In this document: piece after piece, positions 42,724 to 50,946 of the stretch
Layout of the letters: every line of letters begins with the position of its first letter
How positions within the stretch are numbered: the stretch's first letter is position 1
DNA from: Fumia sp045615345
GTDB lineage: Bacteria > Bacillota > Clostridia > Oscillospirales > Ruminococcaceae
Reading direction: 5' to 3'
Assembly: GCA_045615345.1 (NCBI GenBank)
Contig: JAZLER010000033.1
Coordinates: 1 to 64,000, forward strand
DNA: 64,000 nt
The notes under the pieces: generated by a model
What the model was told of the DNA's origin: nothing
The model's input: only the letters and a program-made list of their open reading frames with translations
Database searches by the model: none
Made by a program: the position numbers and the translations under genes

Positions 42724-43621
42724 AACCGTTCTCCTTTAAATAGTTTTTAACAGTTTCAAAGTCGGGGGTACTTTCCCTTGCCCCGACACCCATACATTTA
42801 ACAGCTGAAACTGCACTTGAAAAGTGACAGCATTTTTTATAATCATATCCTTTGCAGACAGCAAAGGCAAACGCTCCGTGGAACACATCGCCCGAGCCGT
42901 TTGAGTCGACTACATCGGCAGGATAAATGGGGTACTCATAAAAGCCTTCGCCGTCATACATAATACCGCCCTTTTTGCCCTGAGTAATAACTAAAACTTT
43001 CGGCGAATACTTTTCAAAAAGCACTTTTGCTGCATCTTTTACATCATCACAGCCCGTAATTCCGAGTGAAAACTCCTCTGACGGAATCATAATGTCGGTA
43101 AGAGCCAAAAGTCTTTCCACTCCGTCATAAAGTCCGCCACAGTCGTAAAGCACCATAGTACCGTTTTCCCTTGCGATTTTTGCACCCTCTATGGCTGCCT
43201 CAAGTTCGTTTCCGTCAACCATCAGAAGTTTCGACTGAGCCACTGCCTTTTTCATATCATCGTTTAAAACAAGCGGTGGCAGATTACCCTTATCAAAAAC
43301 ACAGGTGCGTGTCTTTGTGTCATCGCAAAGCCAGAGTACCGATGCAAAGCTTCTGTAACCCTTTTTAACCTCGATAAGAGAAGTACAAACACCGTACTTC
43401 TCGAAATCTTCTTTTAAAAACTGCCCTGCACTGTCATCGGAAATGTTCCCGATAAAGGCTACCTTTTCCCCTAATTTTGCCGCCGCAACAAGCCCCGTTG
43501 CGACAGGCCCGCCACCTGCGGTTTTTGAAGAGGATGCACGCTTTTTGGTGTCCTCTTTGGGGAAAGTATCAATGTTATACAAGGTGTCAAAAACATTTGC
43601 ACCAATTCCTGTAATATTCAT
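42713..43621 (-). CDS. PfkB-family sugar kinase
   Basis: 302 residues from ATG 43621 (GGAAAGGCG upstream; the frame is open to 43645). The ribokinase-type N-terminal TAGGGPVATGLVAAAKLG and the C-terminal anion-hole motif VDSNGSGDVFHGAFAFA, with the catalytic Asp in GSGD, are clear. The usual DTxGAGD reads DSNGSGD. Next to IolB-like and class II aldolase genes it may work like IolC, phosphorylating a keto-acid sugar before aldol cleavage. Fructose- or tagatose-like phosphates remain possible. Confidence 0.9.
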   Translation of the reverse strand: MNITGIGANVFDTLYNIDTFPKEDTKKRASSSKTAGGGPVATGLVAAAKLGEKVAFIGNISDDSAGQFLKEDFEKYGVCTSLIEVKKGYRSFASVLWLCDDTKTRTCVFDKGNLPPLVLNDDMKKAVAQSKLLMVDGNELEAAIEGAKIARENGTMVLYDCGGLYDGVERLLALTDIMIPSEEFSLGITGCDDVKDAAKVLFEKYSPKVLVITQGKKGGIMYDGEGFYEYPIYPADVVDSNGSGDVFHGAFAFAVCKGYDYKKCCHFSSAVSAVKCMGVGARESTPDFETVKNYLKENGYEL

Positions 43622-43622
43622 A

Positions 43623-44462
43623 TTACGCCTTTCCGTTTGCACCACATAAGTTTATTTTACTCAGTGCAAGCTCTTTTACAGAAGCAATTGAAGGCTTCAT
43701 AAACAAGTCGGGAGCAATGGATCTGTTCGGATTTTTAAGCTCACTTAAAGCACCTTCAGCAAAAGCACAACAAACATCGGTACCGATATTCATTTTGCAG
43801 ACCCCTGCTTTGATAGCAGCTTTTACCTGGTCATCGGGAATACCCGAACCACCATGCAAAACGAGTGGTGTGCCGTTTGTGGCATCACTTATCGCCTTAA
43901 CCCTTTCGATATCAAGGCAAGGGGTTTTCTTGTAATGTCCGTGGGCGTTACCGATAAGTACTGCAAGACAGGTAACCCCTGTTTTTCTCACAAAATCCCC
44001 TGCTTCTTCGGGGTCTGTATATTCTTCCATAGCATCATCGTTTACACTGCCGACATGCCCGAGTTCTCCTTCAACGCCAACACCCACTGCAGCTGAGATA
44101 TCCACAATATGCTTTGTGAGTGCCACATTTTCTTCATAAGGATGAGCCGAGCCGTCAATCATAATTCCGGTTGCCCCCCATCTTAGGCACTTTTGAACTT
44201 CCGATTCGGAGGGTCCGTGGTCTAAATGAAAACAAACGGGAACGCTCACTTTATGGGCCCCTGCAATTATAGCAGGAGCAAGGAAATATCCCACCTGCTC
44301 GTTTATAAGTCTTGGGTAAACCTGAATAATAACAGGAGCTTTTGCCTCTTCGGCAGCTTCTAAAACACCCATAATGGTTTCTGTGTTATAGACATTAAAA
44401 GCAGGTACACAGTAAGAACCATTTTTAGCATCAGTAATAATTTTCTGTAACGATACAAGCAT
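43623..44462 (-). CDS. Class II fructose-bisphosphate/IolJ-type aldolase
   Basis: 279 residues. The zinc ligands and catalytic Asp lie in CFHLDHG, with further motifs MIDGSAHPYEENVALT, VGVEGELGHVG, IGNAHGHYK and the phosphate-binding LHGGSGIPDDQVKAAIKAGVCKMNIGTD. Members split ketose phosphates into dihydroxyacetone phosphate and an aldehyde. In the inositol pathway IolJ does this to the product of IolC, and the kinase gene here starts one base downstream. This is the presumed carbon-splitting step of the operon. Confidence 0.92.
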   Translation of the reverse strand: MLVSLQKIITDAKNGSYCVPAFNVYNTETIMGVLEAAEEAKAPVIIQVYPRLINEQVGYFLAPAIIAGAHKVSVPVCFHLDHGPSESEVQKCLRWGATGIMIDGSAHPYEENVALTKHIVDISAAVGVGVEGELGHVGSVNDDAMEEYTDPEEAGDFVRKTGVTCLAVLIGNAHGHYKKTPCLDIERVKAISDATNGTPLVLHGGSGIPDDQVKAAIKAGVCKMNIGTDVCCAFAEGALSELKNPNRSIAPDLFMKPSIASVKELALSKINLCGANGKA

Positions 44463-44464
44463 AT

Positions 44465-45550
44465 TTATTCTCCTAAAATCAAGTCTTCAATGGACAGAAT
44501 TTCTGTGCCACTGTTTGCGTTTTTCAAAGAAACATTCTCGGAAACAGAGGCCGTAACAATGGTTTTTATACCAAGACTCTCAGCATTATAAATTCTGCGT
44601 TTTGCAACATTTTTGATAACATTTCCCATATACTGAGCCATTAAAATATTACCAGCCCATACAGTTTCCTCGCGGTTCAAGAGCATTTCGCTTAAAGTAG
44701 CTGTCGCTTTTATTATATCACGGGCATCCTCAGTTTCAAGCAAATCGCGTGAAAGCTGATATGGATCCTGGAACGCAACCACCTTTTCTGTCTTTCTGAC
44801 CGAAAGCTTTTTATCTTTTATAAGCTCTGCCACAAAAGAAGTAAAGGTCTGAGTATCTGTATTTACATTCACGCCGTACTCTTTGTAAATCTGTTTAATT
44901 GCCTTTGCATCGTTAGGGTCGTAGATTACAACCGTCTTGTAATCTTTAAAGCTCTCTGCACAACTTTCCATCTGTTTTTTGGTTTCGTCAGCAGCACCGA
45001 TTAAAAAGTCGAGCTGAGCACCCGATGGAAGTTCGTTTTCCATAACTGTAAAGCTTACATTTGCTTTTTCCAGAACCTTGATAGCTTTTATAGCCTCTTT
45101 TGGTGCTTTGTATCTTGCATCTGTACCGAGGTACAAAAGTGTATCGGTTTTTTCTGCGTGATTTTTTATAGCTTCTTTAAGCTCGTTATCAATATCCGCT
45201 TCACCGTAGGGATTACCCACAGCGAGAGAATTTTCCACAAGCTTTAAGATATAATCGGGAAGCTCACCCTCCAAAGCCGCCAAAAGGCGTGTTTCCTTTG
45301 TGAACATAACAGGGTCCCAGCCTGTGGTACAGTCGTGAACACAAGCCCCACAGGTGCAACATTCATAGATGTTGTCCATAATTTCCGAAAGCTTTACTGC
45401 ATCGCGGTTTACAAGAGAGATACCGAGAGCTCTTGCCCTTGCAGTACATCTTTCCTGACCTGTAGCATTACCGATAGGGCAGATATGGTGACACATCCAG
45501 CAAAAACGACAGGATTCAACATGCTGTTTTGATTTTTCCGACATATTCAT
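44465..45550 (-). CDS. Fe-S oxidoreductase subunit (GlcF/LctD-partner-like)
   Basis: 361 residues from ATG 45550 (GGGAGG upstream). Two ferredoxin-type 4Fe-4S motifs lie in the first 80 residues, CRFCWMCHHICP and CCTCGACVHDC. The rest resembles the heterodisulfide-reductase-like C-terminal region, with AFQDPYQLSRD standing where HDPCHLGR is usual. The cysteine-rich CCG motifs are lost (WAGN replaces the second). It would pass electrons between the FAD oxidase encoded directly upstream and the ETF. It is not a typical GlcF. Confidence 0.85.
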   Translation of the reverse strand: MNMSEKSKQHVESCRFCWMCHHICPIGNATGQERCTARARALGISLVNRDAVKLSEIMDNIYECCTCGACVHDCTTGWDPVMFTKETRLLAALEGELPDYILKLVENSLAVGNPYGEADIDNELKEAIKNHAEKTDTLLYLGTDARYKAPKEAIKAIKVLEKANVSFTVMENELPSGAQLDFLIGAADETKKQMESCAESFKDYKTVVIYDPNDAKAIKQIYKEYGVNVNTDTQTFTSFVAELIKDKKLSVRKTEKVVAFQDPYQLSRDLLETEDARDIIKATATLSEMLLNREETVWAGNILMAQYMGNVIKNVAKRRIYNAESLGIKTIVTASVSENVSLKNANSGTEILSIEDLILGE

Positions 45551-45565
45551 ACTGATATACCTCCC

Positions 45566-47002
45566 TTAAAGTCCCAGTTTAAACGGGTTCATAATGCCGT
45601 TGGGGTCAAGCTGTTTTTTAAGTCCTTCAAACACCTGCATTGCAGGTCCGTACTGCTCTTTCATAAGGCGACCGAGTTTGATACCTACACCATGGTGGTC
45701 GTTTACAACAGCACCATGTTTAAGTGCCGCACGCACGCCACAGCTCCATACAGCCTGATGGAGTCTTAACGCCTCAACGGGGTCCTCGGGAACATCCTTG
45801 CCCTCGATGATAAAGCGGTCGTAAATCATAGCGCCCCACTCGTACCAGTGCGAGAAGTGTGCGATAAACTTAGCCTGAGGGAAGTTGGTTTCAACTGCTT
45901 CCTTCATCGACCAGTAAATTTCTTCAATCTTGCCGTAAGGTGCGATTGTATCCATTGTACCGAACATCTGAGGAATATCCATCATATGGCCGGGATAGAA
46001 GAAAGTGATTTTTTCTTTCCACCATTTTTCGCCGTATTCACTGCCTAAGTCCTCAGCGCCATATTTCCTGAAAGTTTCAAGTAAGATTTTCTCTTCAACT
46101 TCAACAAGCTCCTTGACACCCTCAATTGCGATGTTCATAAAGGCACCCTTGCGTTCAACACCGACAATTTTCTTGATAAGAGAAGCTGTTTCCGCTTCGT
46201 CATAAAGACGCATAACAGAGGGCTTGAACTTCTGCAAAAGCTCTTTTGAAGCCTTGAAAGCACCATGCATATCCTGGAACAAAAATCCCCTGAAACGGCG
46301 TTCCTCGGGCTGGTCGTAAATGCGAAGCTGAGCTTTTGTAATGATACCCAGTGTACCCTCAGAACCGATAAAAATCTGGTTTAAGTCAGGGCCTGCCGCA
46401 TGTTTTGGTGCAGAACAGGTTTCGATAATATCACCATTAGGTAATACAACTTCCATCTTGAGCACCATATCGTCAATTTTACCGTATTTTGTGGAAACAA
46501 CACCGATACCTCTGTGCGCTAAAAATCCGCCTACTGTGGAGCAGGTAAGCGAGGACGGATAATGCATTGTAGCCTTGCCTACTTCATTTGCAGCCCATTC
46601 AATATGCTTGTAGATAGCACCTGTGCCACATTCTATGTACATAGCCTCGGTATTAACCTCGTAAATTTTGTTCATACGCTTGGTATCAACGATAATACCA
46701 CCGCAAACGGGGATAGCACCACCCTGTGTACCACCGCCTGCACCCCAGGTTGTAACGGGAAGCTTATAGTAGTTTGCGATTTTCAAAACTTTTGAAACTT
46801 CTTCGGCATTCTCGGGGCATACAACGATGTCAGCCTCAGGCATACGGCAACCTCTATCTGCCCACATACGGGAGAGCCAGTAGTAGTCAACACTGTGTGT
46901 CACCTTGTCAATAGCCCTTGTCGAGCAATTTTCCTTTCCGACAGCATCTTCAAGCTCTGTCAGAATCATAGCAAATAAAAATTCATTCATCTGGTACTGC
47001 AT
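45566..47002 (-). CDS. FAD-linked oxidase, GlcD/lactate dehydrogenase-like
   Basis: 478 residues of the vanillyl-alcohol-oxidase superfamily. The N-terminal PCMH FAD domain contains TTWGAGGGTQGGAIPVCGGIIVD and GFLAHRGIGVVSTKYGKIDDMVL. The C-terminal FAD-oxidase_C domain contains HHGVGIKLGRLMKEQYGPAMQVFEGLKKQLDPNGIMNPFKLGL. Family enzymes oxidise 2-hydroxy acids, and some anaerobes couple them to EtfAB. With an Fe-S protein and a fused ETF in the same operon an ETF-linked hydroxy-acid or sugar-acid dehydrogenase is likely. Confidence 0.9.
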   Translation of the reverse strand: MQYQMNEFLFAMILTELEDAVGKENCSTRAIDKVTHSVDYYWLSRMWADRGCRMPEADIVVCPENAEEVSKVLKIANYYKLPVTTWGAGGGTQGGAIPVCGGIIVDTKRMNKIYEVNTEAMYIECGTGAIYKHIEWAANEVGKATMHYPSSLTCSTVGGFLAHRGIGVVSTKYGKIDDMVLKMEVVLPNGDIIETCSAPKHAAGPDLNQIFIGSEGTLGIITKAQLRIYDQPEERRFRGFLFQDMHGAFKASKELLQKFKPSVMRLYDEAETASLIKKIVGVERKGAFMNIAIEGVKELVEVEEKILLETFRKYGAEDLGSEYGEKWWKEKITFFYPGHMMDIPQMFGTMDTIAPYGKIEEIYWSMKEAVETNFPQAKFIAHFSHWYEWGAMIYDRFIIEGKDVPEDPVEALRLHQAVWSCGVRAALKHGAVVNDHHGVGIKLGRLMKEQYGPAMQVFEGLKKQLDPNGIMNPFKLGL

Positions 47003-47005
47003 TTT

Positions 47006-48406
47006 TTATTCTCCTTTATCAACTTTCAAATTGGGAAAGTATTTACAGAATTCTTTGATTTCTTTTCTGTAATCTCCCATAATCTCTACAAAATGGTGAA
47101 TGTAAGGCCCGTCAATAAGTCTGTCCTCGATTTTCTGCAAATCGTCAAACTCGCCCCAGATATATGTGCCGTGGGTTTGTGGACCTTCGGTTGTTTTGCA
47201 GACAAGCGGCAAAATCATATAATTTCCGCTTTCCTGGTCAATTCGTGCAACTGTATATGTACCATCCTTTGCACGGAGCCATGCGCGCTGATTTACAAGC
47301 CTTGCCTCAGTTCCTTCCGCCTTTTCGCTTACAGGGAACGGGCCACAATGCCATAAAAGTTCGGCATTTTTATTCTCGGGATGCCTTACTGTGAACTCAC
47401 CGAAAAGTGGTTTTCCTTTACCTAAGGTTGCCGATTTTAAAAGCACCATCGTCATGGCACAATGCATATCGCTTTCACAGGAAACCATATACCCCATCTC
47501 GTTTAAAAGTCCGTACACGGCACATGGTGCAAGTCCGTCAAACATCACAGGCGTTGCGGTCCAGCATTCAGCCGAGATAACATCTAAGTTAAACTCCTCA
47601 AAGAGATGCTTGTACATAGCGGCAAGGGTTGCCATCGGGCGTATGTAGTTTAAAGTTAAATCATCGGATGTGTAATTTGTAATAAAATAATTCTCATATT
47701 CCTTGATTTCGTCAGCGTAAAGCTCGGGAGCATCCTTCATCCTCTGCTCAATCACTGCAAAGTTTATAGGGATAATCTTAACCCCGAACTTCTCCATTAA
47801 CTCCCCTTCGTTCCAGATAACCGAGAAAAAAGGTGTGGGTCTTGCACCCACCTGACCGATGCGAAGCCCTTTGAAGTTTTTTATCATACAGGCAACTCTT
47901 ATAAAGCTTTCAAGACCTTCTTTAAACTCCTCACTCTCGACTCTGCAGCAAGGCAGATGTGAAAACGGGATATGATACCTTTGCATCTGTCTTGAAACGC
48001 CGAAAAGTCCACACTGTGAGTCAGTAGGTCTCATTCCGTCAACATAATATTCATCGTCAAGAGGAGCCCAGAGCAAAACGGGTTTGCCGAGAGCCATAGC
48101 AATATCGGCTGCCGCTTCTTCGTTACCGAAGTTACAGTTTATGATAAAAACGGCATCAACATTTTCGTTTTTAAAGCGTTCAATCACTTCATTGGCGGAA
48201 GCATCATCAAACACTAAATCATTTATGCCTATACCCTTGTTGTCCACAAAGGTGACATTCTCATTTGTAAAATTCTTTTCTATGTATTCGGTAAAACGCT
48301 TACCGCGTTCCTCGGCAGAATACCAGGTAAGAAAGGTGCCCTTAGGGCGGTTTGTGGTATTTCTGCGCATAGCCACAATACCGATTTTCACTTTATAATC
48401 AAGCAT
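47006..48406 (-). CDS. L-fucose/arabinose isomerase-like protein
   Basis: 466 residues. The fold and motifs resemble the FucI/AraA superfamily: an N-terminal Rossmann-like part (VDAVFIINCNFGNEEAAADIA), a middle domain with the acidic ISAECWTATP, and a C-terminal barrel with LFGEFTVRHPENKNAELLWHCGPFP supplying metal-binding Glu and His. It is shorter than classical FucI (about 590). It would convert an aldose to a ketose, or bind a related ligand. It is the first gene of the twelve-gene operon. Confidence 0.82.
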   Translation of the reverse strand: MLDYKVKIGIVAMRRNTTNRPKGTFLTWYSAEERGKRFTEYIEKNFTNENVTFVDNKGIGINDLVFDDASANEVIERFKNENVDAVFIINCNFGNEEAAADIAMALGKPVLLWAPLDDEYYVDGMRPTDSQCGLFGVSRQMQRYHIPFSHLPCCRVESEEFKEGLESFIRVACMIKNFKGLRIGQVGARPTPFFSVIWNEGELMEKFGVKIIPINFAVIEQRMKDAPELYADEIKEYENYFITNYTSDDLTLNYIRPMATLAAMYKHLFEEFNLDVISAECWTATPVMFDGLAPCAVYGLLNEMGYMVSCESDMHCAMTMVLLKSATLGKGKPLFGEFTVRHPENKNAELLWHCGPFPVSEKAEGTEARLVNQRAWLRAKDGTYTVARIDQESGNYMILPLVCKTTEGPQTHGTYIWGEFDDLQKIEDRLIDGPYIHHFVEIMGDYRKEIKEFCKYFPNLKVDKGE

Positions 48407-48455
48407 ACTATCACTCCTTTAACTTCATTTTATCACCGATACAGCATTTATAAAA

Positions 48456-48485
48456 TGTAAAAAAATATATATTTTTTGTAAAAAA
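48456..48485. promoter_or_regulatory. AraC-type direct repeats upstream of the large operon
   Basis: TGTAAAAAA at 48456-48464 and again at 48477-48485, 21 bp apart in the same orientation, between the fucose-isomerase-like gene and the divergent AraC gene. A TATAAT at about 48512-48517 is the likely AraC-gene -10. The operon promoter on the other strand is not sharply defined. Confidence 0.45.
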
Positions 48486-48536
48486 CGATACAAATCATAA
48501 AAATTGTGATATAATGTTTTCAAAGAGGTGATATTT

Positions 48537-49367
48537 ATGGATATTACAAACTTTGAGCGTCTTTACAATGCAGAGTTTTTTGTAAGTAACATAACTGTCA
48601 AGCCACAGTATTGGTTTGTCCGTTCAAATGTCTATGACTCGCTTTCAAGTCCCAAAATAAACCACACCCTTCTGTGGTTTAAAAACTGTTCTGCGACTAT
48701 TACCGACTCAAACGGTGAAGTCTTAAATGTCAGACAAAACCAGATAACCTATATGGCAAAGGGACTACGCTATCGTGTGGATTTTCACGATACTGATCCC
48801 TCAAGAGAGGATACCATAGTTATCCATTTTCAGCTGACCGATAAAGACGGAAACGATATAATCCCCGCAGACAAACCGATAATTTGTATAAATGAAGTCA
48901 AGCAAAGCTTTGCAATGACTATCAATATGCTCGCTGAGGAGTTTAAGAAAAACATTATCTGTATGCCTATGGTTTCTTCCGAAGTATATAAAATATTAGC
49001 TGCAATTTGTCAAAAACACAAAAAGAATGTGACGGTAAATAAATTCGCCTGTATCAAGGAAGGAATCGACCTTTTAGAGCAGAATACCGACTTAAGTATC
49101 GCTGAAATTGCCAGAAGATGCTCTGTCAGTGAATGTTATTTCAGGCGTCTTTTTATGGAATACAGTGGCGAAAACCCGATGGATTTCAGGCAGCGTTACC
49201 GCATTGAAAAAGCAAAACAGCTTCTTTTAAGCGAGGAGCATTACACAGTTGGCGAAATCGCAACCGAGCTTAATTTTTCCGACATTTATCATTTCAGCAA
49301 AACCTTCAAAAAATATTGCGGAATATCCCCCACAGCATTTGTAAGAGAACATTCCGCAAAAAATTAA
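48537..49367 (+). CDS. AraC-family regulator of the large operon
   Basis: 276 residues from ATG 48537 (AAAGAGGTGATATTT upstream). The N-terminal 165 residues resemble a cupin-type AraC ligand domain. The C-terminal domain has two helix-turn-helix motifs (SIAEIARRCSVSECYFRRLFMEY and TVGEIATELNFSDIYHFSKTFKKYCG). It is divergent from the twelve-gene sugar operon, so it is its probable activator. Its stop codon overlaps that of the convergent gene at 49364; no terminator separates them. Confidence 0.9.
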   Translation: MDITNFERLYNAEFFVSNITVKPQYWFVRSNVYDSLSSPKINHTLLWFKNCSATITDSNGEVLNVRQNQITYMAKGLRYRVDFHDTDPSREDTIVIHFQLTDKDGNDIIPADKPIICINEVKQSFAMTINMLAEEFKKNIICMPMVSSEVYKILAAICQKHKKNVTVNKFACIKEGIDLLEQNTDLSIAEIARRCSVSECYFRRLFMEYSGENPMDFRQRYRIEKAKQLLLSEEHYTVGEIATELNFSDIYHFSKTFKKYCGISPTAFVREHSAKN

Positions 49368-50815
49368 ACTATCTCAACGCTCCGGCGTTTTGAAACCTTT
49401 TCAAAAATCTCGTCATAAGGCTTGTCGCATTCCCACAAAATCTGGCAGGTGAGGGCATGTGCAAACCAGATACCACCCGAAAGCTGAGCCGCAACACCAA
49501 CAGTTGCATCGGGGCGCTTTTCGGCTATAAATTTCACCATTTTATAAGCATATTCGCCGTTTTTCATATATAGTGTCTGAAAATGCCTCCAGATAGGCTT
49601 TAACATTTCCTTGTCGTGATTTTTAAGTCTTTCGGAAGAAACACCTAAAACAAACGGCCCCTTCTGGTGAACAAATCTGTCCCCACACCAGTCGAGAGTC
49701 ACAAATCCCTTAAAGAGTATACCGATTTTACCCTTGTCACGAAGCGCCATAATATCATCATTAAACCTGATGGTTTCTTTAAACTCCTCATCGTCTACTT
49801 TCATAGGATCGCCCCAGTAAGGGAAAGTAGGTGAGCAAGGGAAAGCACCGCAGTTTTCCCAGATAATCTCAACGCGTTTGTCAACCTTATCGATAAACTG
49901 CAACCTTTCTTTTACCGAGGTGGCGTGAAGCCCGAACTGAATAAGCAAATCGGGACTTATCTTATAAATCTCAGCCGATACCATATTTACAAGGTCAACA
50001 ACCGCTTCGGCAATAAGCTTGTCACCTATTCTGTCAACGTTAACTTCGGTAAATGACTGGAAATAAATCCCGTCACCGGGGAGGTTAAGATAGTTTTCCT
50101 TATAGTTTTCAAGGATAGTTTCCGCTAAGTTTTCAAGGGCATTTACTTCCCCGTCCATACAGTTTCTGCTCCAGCCCCAGGCAAATCCCCAGATAACCTT
50201 AATGCCGTACTCATGGGCGTAATTTACGATATCCTCGGCATTGAGTGGCACATAATCGTTCCAGATAATAAGCTGGTTGAGTTTAAGGCGCGCCATATTT
50301 TCGATGTAGTTTCTGTAATCGGTAATCGGGTGCCCCCAGGTAAAAATATTTCTTGTTTTAATCTGTGGTGCCGAGGAAATATAGTAATCGGGAAGCTCAG
50401 AATCAAAAATCTCATCGGTAAGCCTTATGGGGTAATGGTCTTTGGGTATTGCAAAGGCAAAATAATCGTCAACAAAATCTACTGCCCCGTAAAAAAGTGC
50501 CGCTTCGTCATTTGCAGTAATTAAAACCACCTTGTTTTCGCCTTCGTTTGTTACCTTAACAACGTATCCGTCTTGTTTGATTTCATCCTTTTTGATGTAT
50601 TTTCTGATAATTTCATTTTCATCATAAAGTCCGATTACAACAACGTTCTTATCAATAACAGCGTTATTTACCTGTTCACAGGGAAGGACGTGAATTCTGT
50701 AAATTCCTGCATCTCTTAAGATAAGAGCGCCCATTTCCTTATTAATAAGCTCAACTGCTTTTTTCTCCATTCCCTTATAGGAAGTGTAGATAATTTTCCA
50801 GTTTCTTTTATCCAT
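49364..50815 (-). CDS. GH67/GH20-like intracellular glycosidase candidate
   Basis: 483 residues from ATG 50815 (AAGGAG upstream; the frame is open to 50833). The N-terminal domain (about 1-115) resembles the GH67N/GH20b cap that precedes TIM barrels (AALFYGAVDFVDDYF). Then comes a barrel beginning KTRNIFTWGHPITDYRNYIENMARLKLNQLIIWNDYVP, with acidic residues in QSFTEVNVD and EIIWENCG. This layout is typical of alpha-glucuronidase- or hexosaminidase-like enzymes, but I cannot place it in one family. It lacks a signal peptide and is divergent from its own AraC gene. Confidence 0.6.
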   Translation of the reverse strand: MDKRNWKIIYTSYKGMEKKAVELINKEMGALILRDAGIYRIHVLPCEQVNNAVIDKNVVVIGLYDENEIIRKYIKKDEIKQDGYVVKVTNEGENKVVLITANDEAALFYGAVDFVDDYFAFAIPKDHYPIRLTDEIFDSELPDYYISSAPQIKTRNIFTWGHPITDYRNYIENMARLKLNQLIIWNDYVPLNAEDIVNYAHEYGIKVIWGFAWGWSRNCMDGEVNALENLAETILENYKENYLNLPGDGIYFQSFTEVNVDRIGDKLIAEAVVDLVNMVSAEIYKISPDLLIQFGLHATSVKERLQFIDKVDKRVEIIWENCGAFPCSPTFPYWGDPMKVDDEEFKETIRFNDDIMALRDKGKIGILFKGFVTLDWCGDRFVHQKGPFVLGVSSERLKNHDKEMLKPIWRHFQTLYMKNGEYAYKMVKFIAEKRPDATVGVAAQLSGGIWFAHALTCQILWECDKPYDEIFEKVSKRRSVEIV

Positions 50816-50853
50816 AAAAACAACTCCTTGCATTTTTATTTTTATATGCTATA

Positions 50854-50917
50854 ATTATATCGTATAAATAAACGTCAGTCTACCACTGATTTTGACATAT
50901 TTTATAACTGTATTGAC
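50854..50917 (-). promoter_or_regulatory. Promoter with upstream AraC-type direct repeats
   Basis: Minus-strand TAGACT (50877-50882), 17-bp spacer and TATAAT (50854-50859) drive the glycosidase gene. TTGAC occurs at 50892-50896 and 50913-50917, exactly 21 bp apart, beginning ten bases upstream of the -35 box. This is the geometry expected of an AraC-type activator bound next to RNA polymerase. Confidence 0.55.
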
Positions 50918-50946
50918 TTTTAAGGCTAATCCGCATGAGGTGATTT

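Noticed and set aside
41929..44462. Complete inositol catabolic operon
   Set aside because: Only the IolB, IolC and IolJ-like steps are present; IolG, IolE, IolD and IolA are missing.
35876..44462. Sulfoquinovose (sulfoglycolysis) operon, because AGE isomerase, PfkB kinase and aldolase co-occur
   Set aside because: No sulfoquinovosidase, sulfolactaldehyde enzyme or sulfonate exporter is present, and NagA with two NagB-like genes points to amino sugars.
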